64,000 nucleotides of DNA from Hyphomicrobiales bacterium. Lineage in GTDB: Bacteria; Pseudomonadota; Alphaproteobacteria; Rhizobiales; Beijerinckiaceae. This document shows, in pieces, positions 51,313 to 61,272 of this stretch (its first letter is position 1; every line of letters starts with the position of its first letter). The translations under genes were made by a program, and so were the position numbers. A model generated the notes under the pieces. It was given only the letters and a program-made list of their open reading frames with translations, searched no databases and was not told the origin of the DNA. The DNA is taken from positions 17,876 through 81,875 of the forward strand of contig UBNE01000025.1 of NCBI GenBank assembly GCA_900466745.1, read 5' to 3'.

Positions 51313-52242
51313 TTGGAGCGCTTCGACTGGGACGATCTCCGTTTCTTTCTGGCGGTGGCGCGCTCCGGGCGCCTGACCGCGGCGGCGCGGCGCCTCGGCG
51401 CCGACCATGCCACGGTCTCGCGCCGCGTCACCTCGCTGGAGGAGGCCCTGAAGGCGAAGCTGTTCGAGCGCCGCCCGCAGGGCTACACCCTGACCGCCCA
51501 TGGCGAGCGCCTGCTCGCCAAGGCCGAGAGCATGGAAACCGAGGCGCTCGCGATCCAGAGCGACATCGGCGGCGCCGACATGGCGCTGTCGGGCACGGTC
51601 AGGATCGGCGCGCCGGACGGCTTCGGCACCGCCTTCCTGGCGCCCCGGCTGGCGCTGTTCGCGAAGTCCTATCCGGGGCTGGAGATCCAGCTCATCGCCA
51701 TGCCGCGCCTGCTCTCGCTGTCGAAGCGCGAGGCCGATGTCGCGATCACGCTCGCCCCGCCGAAGGAGGGCAAGGTGGTGGCGCGCAAGCTCGCCGACTA
51801 CCGCCTCGGCCTCTACGCCTCGCGCGACTACCTCGCGCAGATGCCGCCGGTGACGAAGCCCGACGACCTCTTCGCGCATCGCATCATCGGCTATATCGAC
51901 GACCTGATCTTCTCGCCGGAGCTGGACTATCTCGACGAGGTCGCCAAGGGCCTGCGCGCCCATGTGCAGAGCTCCAGCGTCATCGCGCAGATGAACGCCG
52001 TGGTCGCCGGCGCCGGGATCGGCGTGATCCATCATTTCATGGCCGAGGGGGACGCCCGGCTCGTGCCCGTCCTGCCCGAGGCGGTGCAGATCACCCGCTC
52101 CTTCTGGCTGCTCGTCCATGCCGATCTGAAGGACGTCGCGCGGGTGCGCGCCATCGTCGATTTCATCGTCCGCGAGGCCAAGGGATCGCGCGCGCTGCTG
52201 ATGGGCGAGCCGAAGCCGGAGCTGCGCGCCGCGGCGGAATAG
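51313..52242 (+). CDS. LysR-family transcriptional regulator of the valine cluster
   Basis: A 309-residue regulator. The winged HTH (about 5–62: FDWDDLRFFLAVARSGRLTAAARRLGADHATVSRRVTSLEE) is LysR-type, followed by a substrate-binding domain to the end. I chose TTG at 51313 because GGAGGGAGG lies directly upstream and the protein then starts with 'MERFDWDDLRFF', the family's normal opening. An upstream frame to 51187 would overlap mmsA. The divergent position suggests control of mmsA–acyl-CoA dehydrogenase. Inducer unknown. Confidence 0.85.
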   Translation: MERFDWDDLRFFLAVARSGRLTAAARRLGADHATVSRRVTSLEEALKAKLFERRPQGYTLTAHGERLLAKAESMETEALAIQSDIGGADMALSGTVRIGAPDGFGTAFLAPRLALFAKSYPGLEIQLIAMPRLLSLSKREADVAITLAPPKEGKVVARKLADYRLGLYASRDYLAQMPPVTKPDDLFAHRIIGYIDDLIFSPELDYLDEVAKGLRAHVQSSSVIAQMNAVVAGAGIGVIHHFMAEGDARLVPVLPEAVQITRSFWLLVHADLKDVARVRAIVDFIVREAKGSRALLMGEPKPELRAAAE

Positions 52243-52269
52243 TCGGGCGTCGGGGGATGGCGGGCCGCG

Positions 52270-53577
52270 TCAGGCTTCCTGGCCGGCGGCGCAGACCCGG
52301 TTGCGGCCTTCCTGCTTGGCCGTATAGAGCGCCCGGTCGGCCCTGCCGAGGCTGGCGTCGAGGCTTTCGGAGACGCCGATCTCGGCCACGCCGATCGAGA
52401 CGGTGAGCGACAGCTCGGCGCCCCCGAGCAGCAGGGGCTCGCGCGCGATCTCCGCGCGGATGCCTTCGGCGAGCCGGCAGGCGGTGGCGAGGTCGGCGCC
52501 GGCGAACAGGATCGCGAACTCCTCGCCGCCGACTCTGGCCAGCAGGCGGGTTTCGTGCTCCGCGAGCCGGCTGAGGTTGCCGGCGACCGAGCTGAGCACC
52601 TTGTCCCCGCCGTCATGGCCGTAGCGGTCGTTGAGCTGCTTGAAATGGTCGATGTCGAGCAGCGCGATCGAGACCGGGAAGCCGGCCTTCTGGGCGGTCC
52701 CGATCAGTGGCGGTCCCTGCTCGAAGAAATGGCGGCGGTTGAACAGGCCGGTCAGGTAGTCGCGGGCGGCGAGCTCCTGGAGCTGCTTGAGCTGGGTCAG
52801 CGTCTCGACATTCGAGGCGATGCGGCATTGCAGCTCCTCGAGCACGAAGGGCCGCGAGACGAAGTCGTGCGCCCCCGCCTTGAGGAAGCCGGCGGAGGTC
52901 TTCCGGTCGGTCGAGGAGGAGATGCCGATCAGGCGCACCTTCGGATGGCGTCGGCGGATGCTGCGGGCGAGCTCGAAGCCGTCCATGTCGGGCATGTAAT
53001 AGTCGCTGACGACGAGCTGGAGGTCGGGATTGGCGTCGAGCAGGGCGAGCGCCTCGGCGCCGGAGCTGGCCTCGACCACGACATATTGCTGGATCGCCAG
53101 CATGCGGGCGAGCACCTTGCGGGTGGTGCGGGTGTCGTCGACGACCAGGATGCGGGTGTGGCGGTTGTCGAGGGCGCGCTTGACCGTGCCGACCAGGTTG
53201 CCGAGCGCGAATTCGCTGTCCTTGAGGACGTAGTCGATGACCTCGCGCTCCATGATCCGGCCGCGCGTGGCGAGGTCGAAGGTCGCGGTGAAGACCACCG
53301 TCGGGATGCCGTGGGCCACCGTCCAGTCGAGGGCTTCCCCGCGCGGCGCGTCGGGCAGGTTGAGGTCGACCACCGCGATCGCATAGGCCCCCGGCGCGGC
53401 GACAATCAGCTCGCTCAGATCCTTCAGCGAGGCGCAGGTGGTGACGGGCAGCCCGGTTTCCGCTTCGAGGAACTGACGCAGGGCCAGGGCAAATGTCCGC
53501 GAGTCCTCGATCACGAGGATGCCGCGCGCGTCCTTGCGGAGCCCGTCATGTCCAAGAGCCGTGGTCAAAGCATTCAT
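52270..53577 (-). CDS. PleD-like two-receiver diguanylate cyclase
   Basis: A 435-residue REC–REC–GGDEF protein. Receiver 1 (about 18–135) has 'IEDS', 'VVDLNLPDA' and 'VLKD'. Receiver 2 (about 143–260) has VVDDTRTTRKVL, 'SDYYMPDMDG' and 'SRPF'. The GGDEF domain (about 270–430) has the active signature ARVGGEEFAIL. The inhibitory-site RxxD found five residues upstream in PleD reads HETR here, so product inhibition is probably lost. It makes c-di-GMP when phosphorylated; no kinase adjoins it. Short gap to the convergent LysR stop. Confidence 0.9.
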   Translation of the reverse strand: MNALTTALGHDGLRKDARGILVIEDSRTFALALRQFLEAETGLPVTTCASLKDLSELIVAAPGAYAIAVVDLNLPDAPRGEALDWTVAHGIPTVVFTATFDLATRGRIMEREVIDYVLKDSEFALGNLVGTVKRALDNRHTRILVVDDTRTTRKVLARMLAIQQYVVVEASSGAEALALLDANPDLQLVVSDYYMPDMDGFELARSIRRRHPKVRLIGISSSTDRKTSAGFLKAGAHDFVSRPFVLEELQCRIASNVETLTQLKQLQELAARDYLTGLFNRRHFFEQGPPLIGTAQKAGFPVSIALLDIDHFKQLNDRYGHDGGDKVLSSVAGNLSRLAEHETRLLARVGGEEFAILFAGADLATACRLAEGIRAEIAREPLLLGGAELSLTVSIGVAEIGVSESLDASLGRADRALYTAKQEGRNRVCAAGQEA

Positions 53578-53653
53578 GCTCCATCTACGGCGGCGCCAAG
53601 CTTAATTTTCCGTCACGATTTTCCGGCCGGCGCCGCGATCCCGCCGGCCTAGA

Positions 53654-53699
53654 GCATCGGCCCGAAAAGGGGAACGCGGTTTTCGGGGAAGGCCGATGC
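53654..53699. repeat. Dispersed palindromic repeat (GCATCGGCCCGAAAA type)
   Basis: GCATCGGCC (53654–53662) and GGCCGATGC (53691–53699) flank 'CGAAAA...TTTTCGG', a form of intergenic repeat seen upstream of many genes in rhizobial and Methylobacterium genomes. It lies between phaC and the diguanylate cyclase gene. Confidence 0.65.
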
Positions 53700-53774
53700 G
53701 GAATCGAAGAACCGGGGCCGCGGTGCCGGCAGGGCCGCGGGCCGCCGCGGCGTTCTCCGCCGGCCGGAGCCGGC

Positions 53775-55598
53775 CTACACCCTCACCTTGACATAGGTTC
53801 CCGGCGCATCCGCCAGGGGGGCGATCCTGCCGCCGCCCGGCTCCCGTGCCGCGACCTTCTTCGGCGCCTGTGCCGCGAGCCAGGCGAACCAGTGCGGCCA
53901 CCACGAGCCCGGATGCTCCTGCGCCGCGGCCATCCAGTCGTCATAGGAGCCCTTCGCCGGCCCCCCGGTCCAGTACTGGTACTTCACCTTGGCCGGCGGG
54001 TTGACCACGCCGGCGATATGGCCCGAGCCCGCCACCACGTGCTCGACCGGGCCGCCGAAGCATTGCGAGCCGATGAAGACGGAAGGGGCGGGGGCGATAT
54101 GGTCCTCGCGGGTGGCGAGGTTGTAGACCGGGATCTTCACCGCCTTGAGGTCGAGCCGCTTGCCGGCGATCTGCATCTCGCCTTTCGAGAGCTTGTTGTC
54201 GAGGTAGCAGTTGCGCAGGTAGAAGGAGTGGTTCGCGGCCGGCATCCGCGTCGAATCCGAATTCCAGTAGAGCAGGTCGAAGGGCGCCGGGGCCTTGCCC
54301 TTGAGGTAGTTGTTGACGGCGTAGGACCAGATCAGGTCGTTCGGCCTCAGCATGTTGAAGGCGCCGGACATCCGCGAGCCGTCGAGATAGCCGGTGCGGG
54401 CCATCTGCTCCTCGATCGCGCGGATCTGCTCCTCGTCGACGAAGACGGAAAGCTCGCCTGCCCGGGAGAAGTCGACCTGCGTGGTGAAGAAGGTCGCGCT
54501 CTCGATCCGCTTGTCGCCGATCGCCGCCATATAGGCCAGCGTCACGCCGAGCAGCGTGCCGCCGACGCAATAGCCGATGGCCGAGACCTTCTTCTCGCCG
54601 GTGGCCTCTTCGATGACGTCGAGCGCGGCGAAGACGCCCTCGCGCATATAGCTCTCGAAATCCTTGCCGGCATGGCGGGCGTCCGGATTGACCCAGGAGA
54701 TGCAGAAGACGGTGAGCCCCTGCTCGACGCACCAGCGGATGAAGCTCTTCTCCGGGTTGAGGTCGAGGATGTAGAACTTGTTGATCCAGGGCGGCACGAT
54801 CAGCAGCGGCCGCTTCAGCACCTGCGGCGTCGCCGGCGCGTACTGGATCAGCTCCATGATGTCGTTGCGGAAGATCACCTTGCCCGGCGTCGTGGCGATG
54901 TTGACGCCGACCTCGAAGGAGCGCGCATCCGACTGGCGGATCTTGAGCTCGCCGCCGCCGGCCTCGACGTCCTCGGCGAACATCTTCATGCCGCGCACCA
55001 GGTTCTCACCGTTCTGCTGCAGGGTCTCGCGCAGCAGTTCCGGATTGGTCGCGATGAAGTTGGTCGGCGAGAGGGCGCTGGCGATCTGCTTGATGTAGAA
55101 GCGCGCCTTCTCGCGGGTATGCGGGTCGAGGTCGTCGGCCTTGTCGACCATGGTCTCGGCCCAGCGCGAGCCGATCAGATAGGCCTGCTTGATGAAGTCG
55201 AAGGTCGGATGCTCGGTCCAGTCCGGGTCCCTGAAGCGGGAATCGCGCTTGTCCGGCTCGGCGACCGGCGCGACCTCCTCGCCGCCGGCCCGCTTCAGCG
55301 AGGCGCTCCACAGGTTGAGGAAGTCGCCGGTGAGCGAGGCCTGGGCCTCGATGATCTTCGCCGGATCGCTGACCCAGCGCTCGGCCACGCGTCCCAGCGT
55401 CCTGACCATGTCGCTGGCCTCGTCGGCCTGGCCGGTCTTGGCCTCGCCGCGCTCGATCGGCTTCAGATAGGCGGCGGTGACCTTGCCGTATTCCTCGAAG
55501 AGCCGGCCCATGTTCTGGGCGAACTGGTCGAAGTCCGGGGTCGAAGCGGCGGACGCCCCGGCGGCCTCTTTCGATCGGTCGTCTCCCTGCCGGCCCAT
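53775..55598 (-). CDS. phaC: Class I poly(R)-hydroxyalkanoate synthase
   Basis: A 607-residue polymerase that builds polyhydroxybutyrate from (R)-3-hydroxyacyl-CoA at the granule surface. The lipase-like box is '[11 protein letters not shown]' (about 315–325) with the catalytic Cys. '[21 protein letters not shown]' (about 246) is PhaC-specific. The Asp is in 'TREDHIAP' (about 482) and the His in '[12 protein letters not shown]' (about 511). ATG 55598 behind GGGGGA gives the normal class I length (about 590). No phaE or phaR neighbour, as expected for class I. A convergent lipoprotein gene starts on the other side. Confidence 0.95.
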   Translation of the reverse strand: MGRQGDDRSKEAAGASAASTPDFDQFAQNMGRLFEEYGKVTAAYLKPIERGEAKTGQADEASDMVRTLGRVAERWVSDPAKIIEAQASLTGDFLNLWSASLKRAGGEEVAPVAEPDKRDSRFRDPDWTEHPTFDFIKQAYLIGSRWAETMVDKADDLDPHTREKARFYIKQIASALSPTNFIATNPELLRETLQQNGENLVRGMKMFAEDVEAGGGELKIRQSDARSFEVGVNIATTPGKVIFRNDIMELIQYAPATPQVLKRPLLIVPPWINKFYILDLNPEKSFIRWCVEQGLTVFCISWVNPDARHAGKDFESYMREGVFAALDVIEEATGEKKVSAIGYCVGGTLLGVTLAYMAAIGDKRIESATFFTTQVDFSRAGELSVFVDEEQIRAIEEQMARTGYLDGSRMSGAFNMLRPNDLIWSYAVNNYLKGKAPAPFDLLYWNSDSTRMPAANHSFYLRNCYLDNKLSKGEMQIAGKRLDLKAVKIPVYNLATREDHIAPAPSVFIGSQCFGGPVEHVVAGSGHIAGVVNPPAKVKYQYWTGGPAKGSYDDWMAAAQEHPGSWWPHWFAWLAAQAPKKVAAREPGGGRIAPLADAPGTYVKVRV

Positions 55599-55711
55599 GA
55601 ATCGGATCCCCCTTTGCGACGAGGCTAGCGCATCGCTTCCTATTTTGGTCCTATTAAGGACGCAGCGACTGTGCTTTACCAAGAAAATTCGTCGACCCGC
55701 CGGAAGTCCTG

Positions 55712-56170
55712 ATGCCGATCGATTCCCTCGTGAAAAAGCCGCTTCTCCTGTCGGCGATGCTGTTGGCCGGCGTCGCCCTGGCGGGCTGCGCGGCGGACGG
55801 TCCGGTCAAGGGCACGGCCGAGGCCATCGGCATGGCGACGACGCCGCAGGAAGCGAAGGCCTTCGTCCGCGCCACCCGCCCTTCCGAGATGGAGTACATC
55901 CCGGTGGGAACGACGATTCCGGTGGCGCAGCTCTGCCCCGGCCCGAACCCACCGCCGGCCTATACGCCGAGCGGCCAGTCGGCCCATTTCGCCGCCCCCA
56001 AGCCGCTCGTCGACCCGAGCGCTCCCTGCAAGCCGCGCGCCGACTTCAAGGGCATCCAGACGCGCCTCGAGGCCCAGCAGAAGACCAACGAGGCGGCCGG
56101 CGAGACGGCCAAGGCGCTCGGCGCCGCGACCACCCCGCCCAAGCCGGCGCAGATTCCGCCGGCGAACTGA
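55712..56170 (+). CDS. Small lipoprotein
   Basis: A 152-residue protein. A signal peptide ends in the lipobox LAGC (about residue 29), so the mature chain starts at lipid-modified Cys in the inner or outer membrane. The mature part has no known domain: '[22 protein letters not shown]' near 50 and a lysine/alanine/proline-rich tail. Divergent from phaC. Similar small lipoproteins are common in Methylobacterium relatives with unknown role. Confidence 0.75.
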   Translation: MPIDSLVKKPLLLSAMLLAGVALAGCAADGPVKGTAEAIGMATTPQEAKAFVRATRPSEMEYIPVGTTIPVAQLCPGPNPPPAYTPSGQSAHFAAPKPLVDPSAPCKPRADFKGIQTRLEAQQKTNEAAGETAKALGAATTPPKPAQIPPAN

Positions 56171-56185
56171 GGCACCGCCTTCGGC

Positions 56186-56509
56186 TCAGGCCATGATCGC
56201 CGGCGCCCGGCCGAGCCGTGCCGGCAGCGCGTCGCTGAACAGGGCGATCGGTTGCGCCGCTTCCAGACGCTCGGCCGGCATGCCCTCAGCCTGTTGCGGC
56301 CCGAGTTCCGCGGGCACCTCGACGGCCTCCATGGCGGGCTTACCCTTCCTCGGCGGCGCGGCAGGCCCGGCGCTCGCGGGGCTGCTCTGGGTCCGGGGCG
56401 GCTGGGGCGCGGTCTGCGCCACGGGCGCGCTGGCGGCGGCGATGCTGGTTTTCGACGGCCGCAGGGGCGCAAGCGGATCCCGCGTGGCGGCAGTTCGACA
56501 TGATTTCAT
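56186..56509 (-). CDS. Ala/Pro-rich hypothetical protein, doubtful
   Basis: A 107-residue leftward frame from the ATG at 56509 (MKSCRTAATRDPLAPL...), with a 'SAPVAQTAPQPPRTQSSPASAGPAAPP' low-complexity middle and a more ordered end, 'AERLEAAQPIALFSDALPARLGRAP'. Composition suits a disordered protein, but a rightward frame (56193–56579) also exists in the same DNA and neither has a strong ribosome site. The gap 56171–56627 holds nothing else. Confidence 0.35.
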   Translation of the reverse strand: MKSCRTAATRDPLAPLRPSKTSIAAASAPVAQTAPQPPRTQSSPASAGPAAPPRKGKPAMEAVEVPAELGPQQAEGMPAERLEAAQPIALFSDALPARLGRAPAIMA

Positions 56510-56627
56510 CGATTCTTGCGTTTTTATCTCTGTCCTGGCGAAAGATGCGGTGCTAAGCACCTTCGGCGCAAGGAAGTGACCGCGCGAAAACACGCCGCTG
56601 CCCTCGCGGCCCTGGGACCTGTTCGAG

Positions 56628-57848
56628 ATGACCGATTTTCACCGCATCAAGCGCCTGCCGCCCTACGTTTTCGAACAGGTCAACAAGATCAAGGCCGCCG
56701 AGCGCGCCAAGGGCGTCGACATCATCGACCTCGGCATGGGCAATCCCGACCTGCCGGCGCCGAAGCATGTCATCGAGAAGCTGGTCGAGACCGCCGGCAA
56801 GCCGCGCACCGACCGCTATTCCGCCTCGAAGGGCATCGTCGGCTTGCGCCGCGCCCAGGCGCATTATTACGAGCGCCGCTTCGGCGTGAAGCTCAACCCG
56901 GAGACCCAGGTCGTCGCGACGCTGGGCTCGAAGGAGGGCTTCGCCAACATGGCGCAGGCCATCACCGGCCCCGGCGACGTCGTGCTCGTGCCCAATCCGA
57001 GCTATCCGATCCACGCCTTCGGCTTCCTGATGGCGGGCGGGGTGATCCGCTCGGTTCCGGCCGAGCCGACGCCGGCGATGTTTCCGGCGCTGGAGCGGGC
57101 GGTGATGCATTCGGTGCCGAAGCCGATCGCACTCGTCACCTGCTATCCGGCGAACCCGACCGCCTATGTCGCCTCGCTCGACTTCTACCGCGACCTCGTC
57201 GCCTTCGCGAAGAAGCACGAGCTGATCCTGCTCTCCGATCTCGCCTATGCCGAGGTCTATTTCGACGAGACCAATCCGCCGCCCTCGATGCTGCAGGTGC
57301 CGGGCGCGATCGACGTCGCGGTCGAGTTCACCTCGATGTCCAAGACCTTCTCGATGGCGGGCTGGCGCATGGGCTTCGCCGTCGGCAACGAGCGGCTGCT
57401 CGCGGCGCTGGCGCGGGTGAAGTCCTATCTCGACTACGGCGCCTACACGCCGATCCAGGTCGCGGCGGCGGCGGCGCTGAACGGCCCGGAGGACTGCATC
57501 CGCGAGATGCGCGAGACCTATCGCAGGCGCCGCGACGCGCTGGTCGAGAGCTTCGGCAAGGCCGGCTGGGCCTTCCCGGCGCCGGAGGCCTCGATGTTCG
57601 CCTGGGTGCCGATCCCGGAGAAGTTCCGCCATCTCGGCTCGCTGGAGTTCTCCAAGCTGCTGATCGAGAAGGCCGAGGTCGCGGTCGCGCCGGGCATCGG
57701 CTTCGGCGAGCATGGCGACGACTATGTCCGCATCGCCATCGTCGAGAATGAGCAGCGCATCCGCCAGGCGGCGCGCAATATCGGCCGCTTCCTCAAGAGC
57801 GCCGACGCGACCCTGCACAACGTCATCCGCATGCCCAGGGCGGGGTAG
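56628..57848 (+). CDS. alaC: Alanine transaminase-type class I/II aminotransferase
   Basis: A 406-residue PLP enzyme. 'IIDLGMGNPDLPAPKHVIEKL', 'TLGSKEGFANMAQAI' and 'SYPIHAFGFLMAGG' are typical of the AlaC/LL-diaminopimelate-aminotransferase-like group. The PLP lysine lies in 'SMSKTFSMAGWRMGF' (about residue 237). 'NPTAYVASLDFYRDL' (about 172) and the C-terminal 'IRMPRAG' complete it. In Hyphomicrobiales it precedes hom, as here, so it supplies or balances glutamate-dependent amino acids. Exact substrate (alanine or a related keto acid) not proven. Confidence 0.88.
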   Translation: MTDFHRIKRLPPYVFEQVNKIKAAERAKGVDIIDLGMGNPDLPAPKHVIEKLVETAGKPRTDRYSASKGIVGLRRAQAHYYERRFGVKLNPETQVVATLGSKEGFANMAQAITGPGDVVLVPNPSYPIHAFGFLMAGGVIRSVPAEPTPAMFPALERAVMHSVPKPIALVTCYPANPTAYVASLDFYRDLVAFAKKHELILLSDLAYAEVYFDETNPPPSMLQVPGAIDVAVEFTSMSKTFSMAGWRMGFAVGNERLLAALARVKSYLDYGAYTPIQVAAAAALNGPEDCIREMRETYRRRRDALVESFGKAGWAFPAPEASMFAWVPIPEKFRHLGSLEFSKLLIEKAEVAVAPGIGFGEHGDDYVRIAIVENEQRIRQAARNIGRFLKSADATLHNVIRMPRAG

Positions 57849-57879
57849 GGGCCGCTGCCGGCCGCCCGGAAGCGGCGGG

Positions 57880-57993
57880 TCGTCCCGGGCGAAGCGCGGC
57901 GCAGACCCGGGCTCCCTGCCTGAACCTCTTCCGGAAAGGCTCCGGCATGGAGCCCGGATCGGCGCGGCCTCGCCGCTGGCCCGGGGTGACGGC
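57880..57993. repeat. Dispersed palindromic repeat
   Basis: Starts with CGTCCCGGGC, contains 'CCTGAACCTCTTCCGG' and ends with CCCGGGGTGACGG. The inner string is shared with the element at 29520–29613. It lies between the aminotransferase and the next small gene. Confidence 0.5.
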
Positions 57994-58102
57994 ATCGCAT
58001 TGTCGAGGCCGTGACACCCTGGGCTCTGGACCCGCCGCCGAAAACATGGGAACCGGAGCGCTGCGGAGAAGGAGATTCCGCATCCTGTCCGGGGTTAGCT
58101 TC

Positions 58103-58537
58103 ATGCAACGAAAAGGCCGCCTGCTCGGCATCGGCTTCGCCGCTTTCGCGCTGATCTGCCTGGTGGCGACCTACGATTATTCGCGGGGCCGCATCACCGA
58201 CACCCGGTCCGAACTCGTCCGGGACGTCCTCGCCTCGTCGGGCAACGCCCGCGAATGCGCCCGCGACGTGACCGACGTCGTCTCGCGCCATATCCCCCTC
58301 GGCACCGAGCGGGCGGAGGCCGAGCGCATCCTCGCCGCCGCGACCATCGACCCGCCGAAGCCGTGGTTCTGGACGCCCGATGTCGAGAACAGCACGGCTT
58401 CGGAGGGCCAGACGCTCGAGGCGATGCACACCATCAAGGCCACGGCCTTCGTCAGCAACCTGCTGCGGGTCTACCTCTCCTTCGAGGACGGCAAGGTGAA
58501 GCGCGTCGCGGCCGAGGTGATCTGCCATTTCGGCTGA
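58103..58537 (+). CDS. Small membrane-anchored protein, unknown
   Basis: A 144-residue protein. Residues 6–24 form one membrane helix or uncleaved signal (GRLLGIGFAAFALICLVATY). The remainder is soluble and probably periplasmic, with two cysteines (in 'NARECARD' and near the end in 'EVICHFG') that could form a disulfide. No family is recognised. It lies between the aminotransferase and hom on the same strand. The 58103 ATG is preferred; the frame to 57947 would include the repeat. Confidence 0.6.
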   Translation: MQRKGRLLGIGFAAFALICLVATYDYSRGRITDTRSELVRDVLASSGNARECARDVTDVVSRHIPLGTERAEAERILAAATIDPPKPWFWTPDVENSTASEGQTLEAMHTIKATAFVSNLLRVYLSFEDGKVKRVAAEVICHFG

Positions 58538-58724
58538 GGCTTCCGGCGGCACGCCTGCGGCCGGCCTTGCGGCGGCCCGCAGCCGGTGACGCTGCGGCTG
58601 GGGCAGGCGCTGTCGTCGTCCTGCAGCGCGGGCCGCCGGCCGCGCATGGCGACGCCGCGATTTCCTGCGTCTCGCGGCGCTGCTCTCCGTTGACTCGCAT
58701 CGCGCCTCATGCGACCCCGCGCCG

Positions 58725-60071
58725 ATGAGCAGCGCGATCTTTTCACCTCATTCCCAGCCCCTGCGCGTCGGCGTTGCCGGCCTCGGCACGGTCGGCGCCT
58801 CCGTGCTGCGCATCCTGCGGCGGCAGGAGAACGCGCTCGCCGCCCGCTGCGGCCGGGCGATCCGCGTGGTCGCCATCTCCGCCCGCGACCGCAAGCGCGA
58901 CCGCGGCGTCGATCTCGGCGGGCTCGCCTGGTTCGACGATCCGGTGGCGCTGGCGAAATCCGACGAGGTCGACTGCCTGGTCGAGCTGATGGGCGGCTCG
59001 GACGGACCTGCGAAAGCGACGGTCGAGGCCGCGCTCGGCGCCGGCAAGCCTGTCGTGACCGCCAACAAGGCGCTGCTCGCCGCCCATGGCGTCGCGCTGG
59101 CGGAGCTGGCCGAGAGCAAGGGCGTGGCGCTCGCCTTCGAGGCCTCCTCGGCCGGCGGCATCCCCGTGGTGAAAACGCTGCGCGAGGCGCTGGCGGGCAA
59201 CACGATCAGCCGCATTTCCGGCATCCTCAACGGCACCTGCAACTACATCCTCTCGCGGATGGAGGAGGAGGGGCTGACCTTCGAGGCCTGCCTGAAGGAC
59301 GCGCAGCGCCTCGGCTATGCCGAGGCCGACCCGACCTTCGACGTCGAGGGCTTTGACACCGCCCACAAGCTCGCCATCCTGACCAGCCTCGCCTTCGGTA
59401 CGAGGATCGACGCAGAAGCGATTCATGTCGAAGGCATTTCGGCGATCACGCCGCTCGATCTGAGGATGGCCGACGAGCTCGGCTACCGCATCAAGCTGCT
59501 CGGCGTCGCCGAGCGCACCAAGACCGGGATCGAGCAGCGCGTCCACCCGACCATGGTGCCGAAATCCTCCGCCATCGCGCAGGTGATGGGCGTCCTCAAC
59601 GCCGTCTCGATCGACGCCGACGCGGTGCGCGAGGTCACGCTGGTCGGCCCGGGCGCCGGCGGCGATCCGACCGCCTCGGCCGTCGTCGCCGACATCGCCG
59701 ATGTCGCGCGCGGCACGGCGGGCCTGCCCTTCGGCCTGCCGGTGGCGCGGCTGGAGAAGGCGAGCCGCGCCGCGATGCAGCGCCATGAGGGCGGCTACTA
59801 TGTCCGCCTCGCCGTGGCCGACCGCCCCGGCGCCGCCGCCTCGATCGCGACCCGCATGGCCGAGGCCGACATCTCGCTGGAGAGCATCGTCCAGCGCCGC
59901 TCGCCGGAAGCCGCCAATCGTGACCCCGGCGGCCGCTCCGGCGCGCCCGTTCCGGTCGTGCTCATCACCTATGCCACCAGCGAGGCCGCCATCCGCGCGG
60001 CGCTGAAAAAGGTCTCCGCCGACGGCCATGTCGCGGAACCGCCGCAAGTTATTCGCATAGAGCGGGAATAG
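58725..60071 (+). CDS. hom: Homoserine dehydrogenase
   Basis: A 448-residue enzyme of the aspartate pathway reducing aspartate semialdehyde to homoserine for Met, Thr and Ile. NAD(P) site 'VGVAGLGTVGASVLRIL' (about 15–31). Catalytic 'GGIPVVKTLREALAGN' (about 144) and 'ILNGTCNYILSRM' (about 165), 'YAEADPTFDVEGFDTAHKLAIL' (about 200). A C-terminal ACT domain (about 360–440: 'VADRPGAAASIATRMAEADISLESI') gives feedback control, probably by threonine. Placed as in other Hyphomicrobiales: aminotransferase, hom, glpX. Confidence 0.95.
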   Translation: MSSAIFSPHSQPLRVGVAGLGTVGASVLRILRRQENALAARCGRAIRVVAISARDRKRDRGVDLGGLAWFDDPVALAKSDEVDCLVELMGGSDGPAKATVEAALGAGKPVVTANKALLAAHGVALAELAESKGVALAFEASSAGGIPVVKTLREALAGNTISRISGILNGTCNYILSRMEEEGLTFEACLKDAQRLGYAEADPTFDVEGFDTAHKLAILTSLAFGTRIDAEAIHVEGISAITPLDLRMADELGYRIKLLGVAERTKTGIEQRVHPTMVPKSSAIAQVMGVLNAVSIDADAVREVTLVGPGAGGDPTASAVVADIADVARGTAGLPFGLPVARLEKASRAAMQRHEGGYYVRLAVADRPGAAASIATRMAEADISLESIVQRRSPEAANRDPGGRSGAPVPVVLITYATSEAAIRAALKKVSADGHVAEPPQVIRIERE

Positions 60072-60118
60072 GCCGCCAGGTCGATTCCATTCGCCGCATT
60101 GCAAGGGGAAACCATTTC

Positions 60119-61117
60119 ATGTCCGTCGATCTCCGCATCTCCCCCGATCAGATCATCGAGCGCTACCTCTCCATGGAGCTGGTGCGCGTCACCGAGCGCG
60201 CCGCCGTCTCCGCCGCGCGCTGGCGCGGTCACGGCAACGAGAAGGCCGCCGATCAGGCCGCCGTCGACGCCATGCGCCGCGAACTGAACCGCCTGCCGAT
60301 CGACGGCGAGATCGTCATCGGCGAGGGCGAGCGCGACGAGGCGCCGATGCTCTTCATCGGCGAGAAGGTCGGCAACAAGCAGGGCCCGAAGGTGCATATC
60401 GCGGTCGACCCGCTCGAGGGCACCACGCTCTGCGCCAAGGACATGCCGGGCTCGATCGCGGTGATGGCGATGGCCGGCGCCGGCAGCCTGCTCTATGCCC
60501 CCGACGTCTATATGGACAAGATCGCGATCGGCCCCGGCTATCCGCAGGGTGTCATCGACCTCGACGCCTCGCCGGCCGACAACATCGCCGCGCTGGCCAA
60601 GGCCAAGGGCGTGAAGCCGCGCGAGATCTCGACCCTGATCATGGACCGCCCCCGCCACGCTAAGCTGATCGAGGAGGTCCGCAAGACCGGCTGCTCGATC
60701 CGGTTGATCACCGATGGCGACGTCGCCGGCGTGATCTTCTGCACCCAGCCCGAGAAGACCGGCATCGACCTCTATCTCGGCATCGGCGGCGCGCCGGAAG
60801 GCGTGCTCGCGGCGGCGGCCTTGCGCTGCGTCGGCGGCCAGATGCAGGGCCGGCTCATCCTCGACACCGAGGAGAAGCGCCAGCGCGCCCATGGCATGGG
60901 CGTCACTGACCCGAACCACAAATACGACATGTCGGAAATGGCCTCGGGCGACGTCATCGTCTGCGCCACCGGCGTCACCGATGGCGGCCTGCTCTCGGGC
61001 GTGCGCTTCGGCCAGGATGTCATCGAGACGGAGACGATCGTCTATCGCTCGATCACCGGCACGGTCCGCCGCATCTATGGCGAGCACCGCGAATTCTCGA
61101 AGTTCCAGCTCGACTGA
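60119..61117 (+). CDS. glpX: Class II fructose-1,6-bisphosphatase
   Basis: A 332-residue metal-dependent phosphatase dephosphorylating fructose-1,6-bisphosphate in gluconeogenesis or carbon fixation. 'AADQAAVDAMRRELNRLPIDGEIVIGEGERDEAPMLFIGE' (about 42–81) carries the Mg-binding Glu/Asp set. 'VDPLEGTTLCAKD' (about 98) and 'GIGGAPEGVLAAAALRC' (about 220) match GlpX. Ribosome site AAGGGGA precedes the ATG. The short gap to hom (47 bases) suggests one operon. A palindromic repeat follows its stop. Confidence 0.95.
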   Translation: MSVDLRISPDQIIERYLSMELVRVTERAAVSAARWRGHGNEKAADQAAVDAMRRELNRLPIDGEIVIGEGERDEAPMLFIGEKVGNKQGPKVHIAVDPLEGTTLCAKDMPGSIAVMAMAGAGSLLYAPDVYMDKIAIGPGYPQGVIDLDASPADNIAALAKAKGVKPREISTLIMDRPRHAKLIEEVRKTGCSIRLITDGDVAGVIFCTQPEKTGIDLYLGIGGAPEGVLAAAALRCVGGQMQGRLILDTEEKRQRAHGMGVTDPNHKYDMSEMASGDVIVCATGVTDGGLLSGVRFGQDVIETETIVYRSITGTVRRIYGEHREFSKFQLD

Positions 61118-61210
61118 GCCGGGGCGGCGCCCTCGGCACAGGGCGTCATTCCCGCGTGAAAGCGTGGCTTCGATCCGAAAATCTCTTTCAGGAGAGGCCC
61201 GGATTCGCAC

Positions 61211-61272
61211 GCACCCCCGCCGTCATTCCGGGCTCGACGCTGCGCGATGTCCCGGAATGACGGCGGGTGTGC
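61211..61272. repeat. Palindromic repeat/terminator between glpX and recJ
   Basis: GCACCCCCGCCGTCATTCCGGG on the left pairs almost perfectly with CCCGGAATGACGGCGGGTGTGC on the right, with an 18-base loop. It belongs to the GTCATTCCGGG family (39682, 44409). A related degenerate copy lies just upstream at about 61144–61210. It may act as a strong terminator or as a processing site. Confidence 0.65.
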
